Shown piece after piece: positions 29,271-38,458 of a stretch of 64,000 bases of DNA (its first letter is position 1; every line of letters starts with the position of its first letter). Position numbers and translations under genes: made by a program. The notes below the pieces were generated by a model. That model did no database searches and was not told the origin of the DNA. It saw nothing but the letters and a program-made list of their open reading frames with translations. The DNA lies in NCBI RefSeq assembly GCF_002904335.1, contig NZ_PPHF01000098.1, positions 104,345-168,344 on the forward strand, read 5' to 3'. This DNA is from Amycolatopsis sp. CA-126428. GTDB lineage: Bacteria > Actinomycetota > Actinomycetes > Mycobacteriales > Pseudonocardiaceae.

Positions 29271-30574
29271 GCCCGCAGCCGCGCCGCCGTTTCGGCTACG
29301 CCGGCCTGCACCTTCGCCCGGTCCACCTTCACCGGCTCGCCCTCGGCCACGACCTGCTCACCCGCGACCCAGACGTCCCGGACCCGCCGCGAACCGGCCG
29401 CCCAGACGAGGTTCGACAGCAGCTGCGCGTCCGGGACCTCCAGGCCGCACGCGAACGCCGGGTCGTCCAGGTCGATGTGCACCAGGTCGGCCCACCGGCC
29501 CTCCTCCAGCGCCCCGATGTCGGGCCGGCCCAGCGCCGCCGCCCCGCCGCGGGTGGCCAGCAGGAAGACGTCCGCCGCCGTCAGCACCGTCGAGTCGCCC
29601 GTGGCCAGCCGGGCGAACATGGCCGCGAGCTGCAGTTCTTCCCACAGGTCGAGGTCGTCGTTGGAAGCCGGGCCGTCGGTGCCCAGGCCGACCGCGACCC
29701 CCGCCGCGCGCAGGTCGGCGACCCGCGCGATGCCCGAAGCCAGCTTCGCGTTCGAGCCCGGGCAGTGCGCCATGCCGACCCCGTGCGCGGCGAACAACGC
29801 GATGTCCTCGTCCGAGAGGTGGATCGAGTGCGCCGCCAGCACCCGGCCGTCCAGCATGCCCAGCTCACGCAGCAGCGCCGGCACCGAACCGTGCGAAGCA
29901 CGCACCGCGGTGTCCTCCGCCGCCGCTTCGGCGACGTGGATCTGCACCAGCGCACCGCGCGAAGCAGCGGACTCCGCCGTCGCCCGGAGACCTTCCGCGG
30001 ACAGCATGTACGCCGAGTGCGGGCCGTAGCCCAGCTCGATGCGGTCGCCGTGGCCGAAGCGGAGGCCGTCCGTGTCGATCCAGCGCTCGATGCCGGCCAG
30101 CTGGGCGCGCCAGTCGAGGCCGGGCAGCTCCATCACCGGCGGCGCGACCAGCACGCGGCCGCCCGTCGTGAGGACCGCGTCGACCAGCTGCTCGCCTTCG
30201 AAGTACATCTCGGCACTGGTCGTGACGCCGTGGCGGAGCATCTCGACCGAGCCGAGCAGCATGCCGGTGCGGACGTCCTCGGGGCGCAGCTTCGCCTCGG
30301 CCGGCCAGATGATCTCGTTCAGCCAGGGCAGCAGCGGTAGGTCGCCGCCCATGCCGCGCAGCAGCGTCATCGGGCTGTGTGCGTGCGTGTTGACCAAGCC
30401 GGGCAGCAGGATGCCGGTCAGGGTGGTGACCGGTGCGGCGGATTCGGGGGCGGTGGCCGCCGGTCCGCAGTAGGAAATGCGCCCATCGGCGTCGACATCG
30501 ACGACCGCGTCACGGAGAAGCGAACAGGACGGATCGGCCGGGAGAACGACAGGGGCGTGGAAACGGCGTGGCAT
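29267..30574 (-). CDS. amidohydrolase, SAH/MTA deaminase-like
   Basis: 435 residues of the TIM-barrel metal-dependent amidohydrolase superfamily. The metal site HAHSPMTLLRGMGGDLPL (about 64-81), QIHVAEA with its His/Glu, AAHSIHLS and GTDGPASNDDLDLWEE match the S-adenosylhomocysteine / 5'-methylthioadenosine deaminase group (MtaD/SsnA-like). It probably deaminates an adenosine-type substrate; guanine deaminase-like activity is an alternative. The ATG at 30574 has TAGTAT 6 nt upstream, so it has its own leaderless promoter although it lies 23 bp after the response regulator. Confidence 0.85.
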   Translation of the reverse strand: MPRRFHAPVVLPADPSCSLLRDAVVDVDADGRISYCGPAATAPESAAPVTTLTGILLPGLVNTHAHSPMTLLRGMGGDLPLLPWLNEIIWPAEAKLRPEDVRTGMLLGSVEMLRHGVTTSAEMYFEGEQLVDAVLTTGGRVLVAPPVMELPGLDWRAQLAGIERWIDTDGLRFGHGDRIELGYGPHSAYMLSAEGLRATAESAASRGALVQIHVAEAAAEDTAVRASHGSVPALLRELGMLDGRVLAAHSIHLSDEDIALFAAHGVGMAHCPGSNAKLASGIARVADLRAAGVAVGLGTDGPASNDDLDLWEELQLAAMFARLATGDSTVLTAADVFLLATRGGAAALGRPDIGALEEGRWADLVHIDLDDPAFACGLEVPDAQLLSNLVWAAGSRRVRDVWVAGEQVVAEGEPVKVDRAKVQAGVAETAARLRA

Positions 30575-30580
30575 CTCTGG

Positions 30581-30586
30581 ATACTA
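30581..30586 (-). promoter_or_regulatory. -10 element of leaderless amidohydrolase gene
   Basis: TAGTAT (minus strand), a near-consensus -10, is 6 nt before the ATG at 30574. It lies in the 23-bp gap after the response regulator gene. Confidence 0.6.
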
Positions 30587-30597
30587 CGCACCCGGAA

Positions 30598-31251
30598 TTA
30601 CGAGACGACTCCGCTCCGCCACGCCCAGGCCGCGGTCTCCACCCGGTTCCGCGCGCCGATCTTGCTCTGCACCGACGCCAGGTGCGTCTTCACCGTCGAC
30701 AGCGACATGAACAGCTCCGCGCCGATTTCGGTGTTCGTCAACCCGCGCGCGGCCGCCTTGACGACGTCCAGCTCCCGGGCGGTCAGCGGCTCGGACGGAG
30801 GCGCGACCTGCCGCTTCGCCGAGCCGGACGCGTTGAAGTGCTTCAGCAGCCGCACGGTGATCTGCGGCGAGACCAGCGCGTCGCCGCGGTCGGCCGCCCG
30901 GACCGCTTCGATCAGCAGCGCCGGGCCCGCGTCCTTCAGGAGGAAGCCGTGCGCGCCGTTGCGCAGCGCCGTGTGCACGTACTCGTCGAGGTCGAAGGTC
31001 GTGACGACGACCACCTTCAGCGGGTCGGCCACGTCCGGGCCGGCCAGCTGCCGGGCCACCTCCAGGCCGTCGAGGCCCGGCATGCGGATGTCGAGCAGGC
31101 AGACGTCGGGGCGCAGTTCGCGGGCCTTCGAGACCGCCGAGACGCCGTCCGCGACGTCGGCGACGACCTCGATGTCGTCCTGCGCGTCCAGGATCATGCG
31201 GAAGCCCATCCGCACCATCTCCTGGTCGTCGGCGATCAGTACCCGGATCAC
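30598..31251 (-). CDS. NarL/LuxR-type response regulator
   Basis: 217 residues. The receiver domain (1-120) begins VIRVLIADDQEMVRMGFRMI and has the phosphoacceptor D54 in CLLDIRMPGLDG and the conserved Lys in FLLKDAG. The LuxR-type HTH is at about 150-212: LTARELDVVKAAARGLTNTE and SLSTVKTHLASVQSKI. It is phosphorylated by the upstream histidine kinase, whose TGA overlaps its GTG (GTGA), so translation is coupled. A divergent FtsX-type ABC exporter is its most likely target. It is paralogous to the regulator at 42882-43538. Confidence 0.93.
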   Translation of the reverse strand: MIRVLIADDQEMVRMGFRMILDAQDDIEVVADVADGVSAVSKARELRPDVCLLDIRMPGLDGLEVARQLAGPDVADPLKVVVVTTFDLDEYVHTALRNGAHGFLLKDAGPALLIEAVRAADRGDALVSPQITVRLLKHFNASGSAKRQVAPPSEPLTARELDVVKAAARGLTNTEIGAELFMSLSTVKTHLASVQSKIGARNRVETAAWAWRSGVVS

Positions 31252-33047
31252 TCGTCCCCTTCCGTGTCTTCTCCGGCCGCCAGCGGCAGCCACGCTTCGA
31301 CGCGCCAGCCGCCGTCCGGGCCCCGCCCGGCCGACAACCGGCCCTTGAGCAGCGCGACGCGTTCGCGCATGCCGACCAGACCGTAGCCGCCCGACCCGCC
31401 GGCCGGCCGGTGTGCCGTCGCGCGCCCGTCGTCGGTCACCCGGAGGTGCAGCTGGGCGCCCACCACCTCGGCGACGACGAGCGCCTCGGTCGCGCCCGAG
31501 GCGTGCTTGCCGACGTTCGTCAGCGACTCCTGCACCAGCCGCAGCGCCGAGCGGCCGACCTCGTGCGGCAGGTCCGGCGGCAGGTCCAGGTGCATCGACG
31601 TCGGCACGCCGTGGTTGGCGGTTTCGACCAGTTTCCGCAGGTCGGCGCCGAGGTCGGTGGTGGCCTGCTCGCTGAACTCGCTCGACCCGGCCGGCGCGTC
31701 GCCCCGCATCGAGCGGACCAGCCGCCGCATCGCCGCGAGCGCTTCGACGCCGGCGTTCTCGATCCGGCCCATCGCGTCCACCGCGATCTGCGGGTTCTTC
31801 TCGGCCATCATCCGCGCGGCCTGCGCCTGGACGACGATCCCGGTCACGTGGTGGGCGACGATGTCGTGGAGCTCGCGGGCCAGCGCCATCCGCTCGGCGG
31901 TCTGCGCGTCGCTCACCGCGGACTGCACGGCCTGGGTGCGTTCGGAGTCCCGCGACCGCAGCATCAAGCCGACGGCGATGGAAATGCCCAGCATCAGCGT
32001 CGCGGCGAAGGCGAGGACCGACAGGGTCTGGGGATCGGTCTGCAGGCCCCGGCGGGCGTCCGAGTTGAGGATCGCGCCGAGCGCGACGACGCTCGACAGC
32101 ACGGCGACCCGCGCCCAGGACTGGCTCAGCCCGCGGGCCCGGGTCAGGTTCACCACCACGCCCATGCCGGCGACGATCTGCGTGGCCGGGATGCCGCCCG
32201 GCACCGGGTAGTCGTAGGACCGCAGCTGCAGGAACGGCGTGATGACCGCCGACAGCAGCATGATCCCGGCGAGGCCGAGCAGGGCGTCCGCGGGCCGTCG
32301 CGGGGACAACACGGCGATGACGGCCGCGACGATCGAGCAGAACAGGATCGGGAACCCGCGGGCGGTGTTGGAGTAGGTGTAGCCGAACTCGAACAGCAGC
32401 GCGAAGGCGAGCAGCCCCATCAGCGGCCACTGTCCCATCGCCAGCTCGTTCACCCGGCGCAGCAGGCGGCTCCGCGGCTCCCCGCGCGGGCTGCGGTCGC
32501 GGGCCGCGATGGCGGGTACCAGGGGGGCGACGAGCAGGAGCAGGCCGAACAGCAGTGCCTGGGTGCCCGTGCCGCCGTCGATGTCGGCGACACTCCCGTA
32601 CCGGCCGAAGACCGCGACGAGGCCCGCGACGACCAGGAAGCCGACCATGCAGAACGCCACGCCCGCCCGCGCCCGGCGGGCCACGAAGTAGACCATCAGC
32701 ACCCCGGCCACGACCTCGGTGATGGTCACCTTCGGCAGCACGCTGGAGTACGGCGGGATGCGGCCCGCGTGGATGAAGAGGGTCGAGATGATCAGCACCC
32801 CGCCGCCGGCCACCCCGGCGACCGCCGCCCGCTTCTGGGCCCAGAGCCCACACGCCGCCATCGCGAAAATGCCGGGGAAGAGCCCGAAGTCGACGAAGCG
32901 CGGGCCGGCGTCGTCGAGCGCCGCCTGCGTGGTGTAGACGACATCGAACAGCAGTGCGGCGACCAGCACGGCCGAGGGCACGCCGATGCGCCGCACCAGG
33001 GCGGTGGCTCGGGTGTAGAGGGTTTTCGGCAGGGGCGCGGCGGGCAC
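31248..33047 (-). CDS. sensor histidine kinase (HisKA_3/NarL type) with multi-pass sensor
   Basis: 599 residues. The N-terminal 360 residues hold about eleven membrane segments with almost no extracellular domain, so it probably senses something in or at the membrane. The dimerisation helix has ALARELHDIVAHHVTGIVVQ with the phosphoacceptor H394, and the ATPase domain has LRLVQESLTNVGKHA (N-box) and GGYGLVGMRERV (G-box). GTG start at 33047; TAACGT lies 6 nt upstream and there is no ribosome-binding site, so it is leaderless. It shares GTGA with its response regulator and is divergent from an FtsX-type exporter, which suggests the pair controls that exporter, as antibiotic-sensing systems do. 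Confidence 0.9.
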   Translation of the reverse strand: MPAAPLPKTLYTRATALVRRIGVPSAVLVAALLFDVVYTTQAALDDAGPRFVDFGLFPGIFAMAACGLWAQKRAAVAGVAGGGVLIISTLFIHAGRIPPYSSVLPKVTITEVVAGVLMVYFVARRARAGVAFCMVGFLVVAGLVAVFGRYGSVADIDGGTGTQALLFGLLLLVAPLVPAIAARDRSPRGEPRSRLLRRVNELAMGQWPLMGLLAFALLFEFGYTYSNTARGFPILFCSIVAAVIAVLSPRRPADALLGLAGIMLLSAVITPFLQLRSYDYPVPGGIPATQIVAGMGVVVNLTRARGLSQSWARVAVLSSVVALGAILNSDARRGLQTDPQTLSVLAFAATLMLGISIAVGLMLRSRDSERTQAVQSAVSDAQTAERMALARELHDIVAHHVTGIVVQAQAARMMAEKNPQIAVDAMGRIENAGVEALAAMRRLVRSMRGDAPAGSSEFSEQATTDLGADLRKLVETANHGVPTSMHLDLPPDLPHEVGRSALRLVQESLTNVGKHASGATEALVVAEVVGAQLHLRVTDDGRATAHRPAGGSGGYGLVGMRERVALLKGRLSAGRGPDGGWRVEAWLPLAAGEDTEGDE

Positions 33048-33053
33048 GATGTG

Positions 33054-33059
33054 ACGTTA
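33054..33059 (-). promoter_or_regulatory. -10 element of leaderless histidine kinase gene
   Basis: TAACGT (minus strand) is 6 nt before the GTG at 33047. Confidence 0.55.
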
Positions 33060-33103
33060 CGTGATCCCCCGGCGCCCGCACCTTGGCCGAGTGGCCCGCC
33101 CTC

Positions 33104-33123
33104 CCTCGGCCGATCGGCCGAGG
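33104..33123. promoter_or_regulatory. 20-bp perfect palindrome in the kinase/exporter divergent promoter
   Basis: CCTCGGCCGATCGGCCGAGG is fully symmetric and is flanked by further matching arms GGCCCG (33093) and CGGGCC (33124). It lies between the kinase and ABC starts, so it is a good candidate operator for the response regulator. Confidence 0.5.
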
Positions 33124-33220
33124 CGGGCCGGGGCGTGACTGGCCGTCTGCCCGAAGTGGGCGCCCCCCGATCTCGGCGAAGCTCATCGGCGTCAAGATCC
33201 GAAACGGCAGGGAGAACCTC

Positions 33221-33922
33221 GTGGACCCGAACACTCCACACGCGACGAGCGGCCCGGTGCTGTCCGGCCGCGGGCTGGTGAAGCGCTACGGCACTCAGCA
33301 CGCCCTGGCCGGCATCGACATCGACATCCAGCCGCGGGACGCCGTCGCCATCGTCGGGCCGTCCGGCTCGGGCAAGACGTCGCTGCTGCACGTCCTGGCC
33401 GGCATCCTCCGGGCCGACGACGGGCAGATCTTCCTGGGCGGGCAGCGGGTCGACCACCTCGGCGAGAAGAAGCGCAGCGAGCTGCGCCGCACCGAGTTCG
33501 GGTTCGTCTTCCAGTCGGGGATGCTGGTCGCCGAGCTGTCGGCCGAAGAGAACGTCGCCCTGCCGTCGCTGCTGGCGGGGCTCGGGCGCAAGGAGGCCAT
33601 CGACGCCGGCCGCCTCTGGCTTTCGCGCCTCGGCCTGGCCGGCAAGGAACGCCGCCGTCCCGGCGAGCTCTCCGGCGGCGAGGCCCAGCGCGTCGCGATC
33701 GCGCGGGCGCTGACCCACCGGCCGAAGGTGATCTTCGCCGACGAGCCGACCGGCGCGCTCGACACGCGCACCGGCCGCGAAACGATGGACGCCCTCCTCG
33801 GCGCCGCCCACGAGACCGGCGCCGCGGTGCTCGTGGTGACGCACGACCGCGAGCTGGCCGAGTCGATGCCGAAGACCGTCGCCATCCGCGACGGCCTGAT
33901 CGCGACGAGGCTGGCGGCGTGA
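33221..33922 (+). CDS. ABC transporter ATPase (MacB/LolD type)
   Basis: 233 residues. Walker A GPSGSGKT (46-53), Q-loop FVFQSGMLV, signature LSGGEAQRVAIARAL, Walker B KVIFADEPTGAL and the switch His in VVTHDREL are all intact. It powers the FtsX-type permease encoded next, with which it overlaps in GTGA. MacB/LolD-type systems extrude peptides or lipids, or work as mechanotransmission devices. I chose the GTG at 33221 because GGGAG precedes it; the open frame reaches back to 33083 without a ribosome-binding site. Divergent from the histidine kinase. Confidence 0.92.
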   Translation: MDPNTPHATSGPVLSGRGLVKRYGTQHALAGIDIDIQPRDAVAIVGPSGSGKTSLLHVLAGILRADDGQIFLGGQRVDHLGEKKRSELRRTEFGFVFQSGMLVAELSAEENVALPSLLAGLGRKEAIDAGRLWLSRLGLAGKERRRPGELSGGEAQRVAIARALTHRPKVIFADEPTGALDTRTGRETMDALLGAAHETGAAVLVVTHDRELAESMPKTVAIRDGLIATRLAA

Positions 33923-36162
33923 ACTCCCTCCAGATCGCCCTGCGGGTGCTGAAGGTGGACCGGCGGACCCGGACGTCGGCGATCCTCACCGCGATCGGGG
34001 TGGCCGTCGCGACCGGGCTGGTGCTGCTGCTGGCGACGCTGCCGTTCGCCACCCAGAACCGGGAGCAGCGCGCCCTCTGGCAGGGCGAACACCACGTCGG
34101 CTACCAGCTCGACGGCCCGCAGAAGGTGCTGTTCAACTCCGCCACGGACTATTTCGACGGGCAGCAGATCGTCCGCGTCGACATCGCGCCGGTCGCCGGT
34201 GCGGGGTCGCTCGCCCTGCCGCCGGGCGTGCCGCAACTGCCGGGGCCGGGCGAGACCGTCGTGTCCCCCGCGCTCGGCCGGCTCCTGCAGGCCCACCCGG
34301 CCGCGCAGCTCGGGGACCGGTTCGGCAAGCCCGTCGGTGCCCTCGGCGAGGGCGCCCTCCGGTTCCCGGAACAGCTCGTCGCGCTCGTCGGGCACACGCC
34401 GGACGCGATGCCGGAGAACGCCTACCCGCTGGCGGATTTCCCCAGCGGCAAGGCGAGTCCGGACCCGCTGCTCATGCTGCTGTCCTGGGTCGGGATCATC
34501 GTGCTGCTGGTGCCGAGCCTGGTGCTGGTCGCGTCGTCGGCGCGGCTGACCGCCGCCCGCCGCGAACGGCGGCTCGCCGCGATCCGGCTGGCCGGGGCGA
34601 CCCCGGGGCAGGTCACCAACATGGTGGCGGCCGAGACGACGTTGTCGGCGGGCATCGGCGCGCTGCTGGGGCTGCTGATCAGCCCGGCGCTGCACGGCCT
34701 CGCGTCGTTCGTGCCGTGGGCCGGCGGCACCTGGCTGGCCTCCGACTTCGCGCTGCCGGTCGGCCTGACGGTGTTCATCGTCGTGGCCATCCCGGTGCTC
34801 GTGGTGCTGGCCGGTGTCCTCGGCCTGCGCCGGGTCCTCAAGAACCCGCTGTTCGCGACCGGCGGCCACACGAAGAAGCCGCTGCACTGGTGGCGGCTGC
34901 TGGCCCTGCCCGCGGCCGGGGCGTTCTTCCTCGTCGCGGTGACGACGGCGAAGGAATACGGCGGGATCGGGTTCGTCATGGCCGGGCTGTTCTTCCTGGT
35001 CGGCTCGGCCGCGATCGTCGGGCCGTGGGTGACGTCGGCGGTCGGCGGCACGTTCGTCCGGATCTGGCGGCGCCCGTCCGCGCTGCTCGCCGGCCGCCGC
35101 CTGCGTGACGACCCGAAGGGCGCCTACCGGGCCTCCGCCGGGATCGTGCTGGCGGTGTTCGCCGGGTCGATGGCGCTGACGCTGCTGCCGACGTTCGAAT
35201 CGATGGCCGGCGGCGGGCGGTCGTTCGCCGACTCCGTGCTCTACGTCGACACCGATGGCCGGCACGCGCGCACCATCGTCGACCAGGCCAACGCGTCCCT
35301 GCAGAAGTACGGCCAGCCGGAGAAGGCGGTCGCGGTCGGCGAGGTCTACCTGGTGAAGGGGCAGGCACCCAACCGGTACGGCCACCGCGCCCTGGTGATG
35401 ACCTGCGCCGACGCCGTCAAGCTGACCCGCTTCGGGCTCAAGCCGGAGAACTGCACGGGCGGCCCGGCCGTCTTCGGCGACTCGGCGCTCGACCTGGCCC
35501 AGTACAAGGTCGCCGACGACTGGGAAGGGCCGGCCTCGGCCGTGAAATCGGGGACCCGGGCGGAAGCCGTCCACGTTCCCGACCCGGACCTGTCGAGCAC
35601 GTCGATCATCGACCCGGCCGCCCTGCCGGACGGCTTCACGCCGAAGTACGTCACCGTGGTCGCGCCGACCACCGACGCGAACCGCGAGATCGTGCGGACG
35701 GCACTGGCCGCACCGGCCGCGGGCGAAGAGATCGGCAGCCGCGACCAGTACCTGTTCAACCAGCAGACCGAGCTCGGCGACCTGCGCCGGGTCACCGTGA
35801 TCGGGTTGATCGCGGCGGGGATCCTGGCCGGCTGCAGTGCCGCGGTCGCGACCGCGGGCTCGGTGATGGACCGCCGCCGCACGTTCGGTGCGCTGATGGC
35901 CGCGGGCACGCCGGTGCGGGTGCTGGCGAGGGCGTTGCGGATGGAAGCCGCGCTGCCGGCGCTGGTCGCCACCATCGGCGCGGGAATCGTCGGGGTACTG
36001 GTCGGTGTTGGGCTTTACAGCATGGTCGACGAGCGCGGCATCGTGCTCAGCCCGTGGCTGCTCGCGCCGGTCGTGCTCGGGGTCGGGGTGGCCCTGCTCG
36101 GCGCTTCGGTCTGCACGCCCGCGCTCAAGCGGGTCCAGGCCGAGCCGCTGGCCGAGGAATAG
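33919..36162 (+). CDS. FtsX-family ABC permease
   Basis: 747 residues. The FtsX-type layout is seen: an N-terminal membrane helix (about 22-45), a large extracytoplasmic region, a first FtsX block (about 185-300), further membrane segments, a second extracytoplasmic region around 420-590 and a final FtsX block with RRVTVIGLIAAGILAGCSAA. It is the single-chain duplicated form that pairs with one ATPase. The substrate is likely a cell-wall-active peptide or lipid, in view of the adjacent histidine kinase and response regulator. GTG start within GTGA overlap of the ATPase gene. A large inverted repeat follows the stop. Confidence 0.9.
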   Translation: MNSLQIALRVLKVDRRTRTSAILTAIGVAVATGLVLLLATLPFATQNREQRALWQGEHHVGYQLDGPQKVLFNSATDYFDGQQIVRVDIAPVAGAGSLALPPGVPQLPGPGETVVSPALGRLLQAHPAAQLGDRFGKPVGALGEGALRFPEQLVALVGHTPDAMPENAYPLADFPSGKASPDPLLMLLSWVGIIVLLVPSLVLVASSARLTAARRERRLAAIRLAGATPGQVTNMVAAETTLSAGIGALLGLLISPALHGLASFVPWAGGTWLASDFALPVGLTVFIVVAIPVLVVLAGVLGLRRVLKNPLFATGGHTKKPLHWWRLLALPAAGAFFLVAVTTAKEYGGIGFVMAGLFFLVGSAAIVGPWVTSAVGGTFVRIWRRPSALLAGRRLRDDPKGAYRASAGIVLAVFAGSMALTLLPTFESMAGGGRSFADSVLYVDTDGRHARTIVDQANASLQKYGQPEKAVAVGEVYLVKGQAPNRYGHRALVMTCADAVKLTRFGLKPENCTGGPAVFGDSALDLAQYKVADDWEGPASAVKSGTRAEAVHVPDPDLSSTSIIDPAALPDGFTPKYVTVVAPTTDANREIVRTALAAPAAGEEIGSRDQYLFNQQTELGDLRRVTVIGLIAAGILAGCSAAVATAGSVMDRRRTFGALMAAGTPVRVLARALRMEAALPALVATIGAGIVGVLVGVGLYSMVDERGIVLSPWLLAPVVLGVGVALLGASVCTPALKRVQAEPLAEE

Positions 36163-36209
36163 GCGTCCGCTCCTGGCGTCGGGGCAGGAGCGGATACCGG
36201 GGGTAGTGA

Positions 36210-36258
36210 GCTGAAGGGGACTTTCTCCGCAGGGGATCCGGGGAGAGTCCCCTTCAGC
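36210..36258. terminator. large inverted repeat between convergent exporter and trmB
   Basis: Arms of about 18 bp (GCTGAAGGGGACT...AGTCCCCTTCAGC) with one bulge and a short GC-rich loop lie between the stops at 36162 and 36269. It probably ends both transcripts. Confidence 0.72.
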
Positions 36259-36268
36259 CTTTCTCGAA

Positions 36269-36964
36269 TCAGCGCCGTTCGAAGATCAGGTCGTGCGAGA
36301 CGCGGCCTTCGACGTCCGCGCGCTGCTCGAACTTCGTCACCGGCCGCCACTCCGGCCGCGGCGCCCAGCCGTCGTACCGATTCTTCAACGCCGGCTCCGC
36401 GGAGCAGACCTCGAGCATCTGCTCGGCGTAGTTCTCCCAGTCGGTCGCCAGGTGGAAGGTGCCGCCGGGCGCGAGCCGCGACGCGACGAGCGCGGCGAAC
36501 GACGGCGACACGATCCGCCGCTTGTGGTGCTTCTTCTTCGGCCACGGGTCGGGGAAGAAGAGCCGCACACCGTGCAGCGTCTCCGGCTCGACGTGCTCGG
36601 TCAGCAGCACGACGGCGTCGCCGTGCAGCAGCCGCAGGTTTTCGACGCCGAGCTTTTCGGCGCGCAGCATCAGCTGCCCGAGACCGGGGTCGTAGACCTC
36701 GGCCGCGACGTAGTTGAGCTGCGGCGCCGCGGCGGCCAGCTGCGACGTCGTCTCGCCCATGCCGGAGCCGATCTCCAGCATCACCGGCGCCTCGCGGCCG
36801 AACCACGCGGTGAAGTCCAGCGGCCCGGCGGGCAGCTCGCTCACGGTGCGACCCAGCTCAGGCCACAGTTCGTCCCAAGCGCGCTGCTGCCCGACGGTCA
36901 TCCGGCCGCCGCGCTTGACGTAGCTGACCACGCTGCGCAGCCGGGGCTGGTCTTCGTTCTCCAC
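36269..36964 (-). CDS. trmB: tRNA (guanine-N7-)-methyltransferase
   Basis: 231 residues. It methylates G46 in the variable loop of tRNAs using SAM. The SAM site is VMLEIGSGMGETTSQLA (about 61-77), and the family signature RLFFPDPWPKKKHHKRRIV is complete, with catalytic Asp and the basic tRNA contact. Other TrmB features are VVSYVKRGGRMTVGQQRAW near the start and HLATDWENYAEQMLEV. GTG at 36964 has TAACCT 6 nt upstream and no ribosome-binding site; that element overlaps the stop codon of the upstream gene. Convergent with the FtsX-type permease. Confidence 0.95.
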   Translation of the reverse strand: MENEDQPRLRSVVSYVKRGGRMTVGQQRAWDELWPELGRTVSELPAGPLDFTAWFGREAPVMLEIGSGMGETTSQLAAAAPQLNYVAAEVYDPGLGQLMLRAEKLGVENLRLLHGDAVVLLTEHVEPETLHGVRLFFPDPWPKKKHHKRRIVSPSFAALVASRLAPGGTFHLATDWENYAEQMLEVCSAEPALKNRYDGWAPRPEWRPVTKFEQRADVEGRVSHDLIFERR

Positions 36965-36970
36965 CCACCG

Positions 36971-36976
36971 AGGTTA
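36971..36976 (-). promoter_or_regulatory. -10 element of leaderless trmB
   Basis: TAACCT (minus strand) is 6 nt before the trmB GTG and includes the TAA stop of the upstream gene. Confidence 0.55.
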
Positions 36977-37549
36977 ACGAACGGCTTCGAACACCCCGAG
37001 TCGAGATCGCAGCCCGGCCAGTCCGGCCACCGGGATCGGGTCCGGGGTGCGCCCGGTGTGCGCGGGCAGGACGTCGATCCAGCCCGGGTGCCGGTCGGTG
37101 TTCATCACCGTGGTGGGAATCGCGTGCCCCGATTTCCCGCGTTCGGACGGCATGAACTCCCAGTAGCCGGATTCACCGTCCGCGGCCCACGGGACGAATT
37201 CCCACCCCGGGCGCGGCCCGAGCAGTTGCGCGATCCGGTCTTCGACGCGGAAACCCTGTTCCCGGGAATCGAGCTTGCCGTCCGCCATCGCGCGCAGCCA
37301 CCACGGCGCGGGGATCTGGCCCGCCATCCCGGCCGAAGCGCGGAACAGGGCCAGGACACTGTCTTGAGGTGCGCGGTGCACCCACGCGCGGCGGAGTTCG
37401 GACGGCGTCGCCGCCGTCATCGCGGCCTGCGGGAGTTCGATCGCCCGCGACCATTCGAGGTCGAGCATGGGTTCGAGCCGGGGAGCGTCGTCTTCGACGC
37501 GGGCTCGGGGAATCGTGCCGCCCAATTCTTGCCCGGTGTCCACCGTCAA
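36974..37549 (-). CDS. hypothetical protein beside trmB
   Basis: 191 residues that I do not recognise. No signal peptide or membrane segment is seen. It contains APWWLRAMADGKLDS, a central PGWEFVPWAADGESGYWEFM and HPGWIDVLPAHTGRTPDPIP, rich in Trp and Pro, suggesting a compact cytosolic globular protein. The start appears to be TTG at 37549, with GGAGG 6 nt upstream; the GTG at 37543 is 12 nt from that site. It lies 9 bp upstream of trmB in the same direction, and its end contains the likely trmB promoter. The 153-bp region upstream (37550-37702) shows no gene. Confidence 0.6.
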   Translation of the reverse strand: MTVDTGQELGGTIPRARVEDDAPRLEPMLDLEWSRAIELPQAAMTAATPSELRRAWVHRAPQDSVLALFRASAGMAGQIPAPWWLRAMADGKLDSREQGFRVEDRIAQLLGPRPGWEFVPWAADGESGYWEFMPSERGKSGHAIPTTVMNTDRHPGWIDVLPAHTGRTPDPIPVAGLAGLRSRLGVFEAVR

Positions 37550-37702
37550 GATTCACCTCCAGGGGGAGCTCAGACGGGTCCGGTGCGTTCACTTATGAAT
37601 CTTGCCTGGTCATAGCAGTATGTCCGGCGGCTGTGAGAGAAGCCACAGTTGTTTCACCTTTTGTTAACAAGGTTTCGTGCGCTATTGAGACCGCGGTCAC
37701 GC

Positions 37703-38458
37703 TCAGGCGTCACGCCGTGCCGTCACGAGTACGCCGGCCACGTACAGGGCAACGGTGATCGCCGCGAAGTAACCGAGGTGGCCCCACGGGCCGAGCGGCG
37801 CGGACGGCAACCCCAGCGGCCCCGTGGTGAGCCCGCTCGCGCCGACGAACTCGTCGGCGGCGTGGAACGGCATCCACTGGTAGACGTACTTGCCGAAGCC
37901 CGGGATGAAGACGAACAGGCCTTCGAGCACCTGGGTCCACACGATGACCACCGTCAGCGCGAAAGCCACGCTGCGCAGCAGGAGCGCCACGCCGACCCCG
38001 GCCACCGCGGTGAACAGGAAGACCAGGCTCTGGCCGAGCACCGAGCGCCAGTCGGCGCCCGTGTGCAGCGCGAGGTCCGCGTCCGGCCGCACCAGCGACG
38101 CCAGCCCCCACGAACCGAAGCTGATGACCAGCCCGAGCACCGTGCCCAGTGCGCCGACGACCAGGACCTTGGCCAGCAGCGCGGGCACCCGGCTCGGCAC
38201 CGCCTGGAACGTCAGCCGCATGGTGCCCCAGTTGAACTCCGACGCGGTCGCGAACACCGCGAGGACGAGCAGCACGGTCCGGCCGTTGCCGCTCACCAGC
38301 TGGGTGTTGCCGACGGTCGCCGGGATCTCCGGGCCGGCCAGCGCGAAGATCAGCATGGTGAGGGCGAGCGGCGCGATGATCGCGATGGCCAGGCACCACC
38401 ACGGCGCGCGGGTGCTGAAGAGCTTGATGCGCTCGGCGCGGAGCAGGTTGGCGATCAT
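37703..38458 (-). CDS. ABC-2-type permease, paralogue 1
   Basis: 251 residues with about six membrane segments. It begins IANLLRAERIKLFSTRAPWW, nearly identical to the start of the second permease (40231). The central FNWGTMRLTFQAVPSRVPAL also matches the paralogue, which has FNTIRTTFQAVPHRSPAL. ABC-2 exporters of this kind in actinomycetes expel antibiotics or lipids; the substrate is unknown. The start overlaps the ATPase stop in ATGA, so the two are co-translated. No clear terminator follows the stop. Confidence 0.88.
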   Translation of the reverse strand: MIANLLRAERIKLFSTRAPWWCLAIAIIAPLALTMLIFALAGPEIPATVGNTQLVSGNGRTVLLVLAVFATASEFNWGTMRLTFQAVPSRVPALLAKVLVVGALGTVLGLVISFGSWGLASLVRPDADLALHTGADWRSVLGQSLVFLFTAVAGVGVALLLRSVAFALTVVIVWTQVLEGLFVFIPGFGKYVYQWMPFHAADEFVGASGLTTGPLGLPSAPLGPWGHLGYFAAITVALYVAGVLVTARRDA

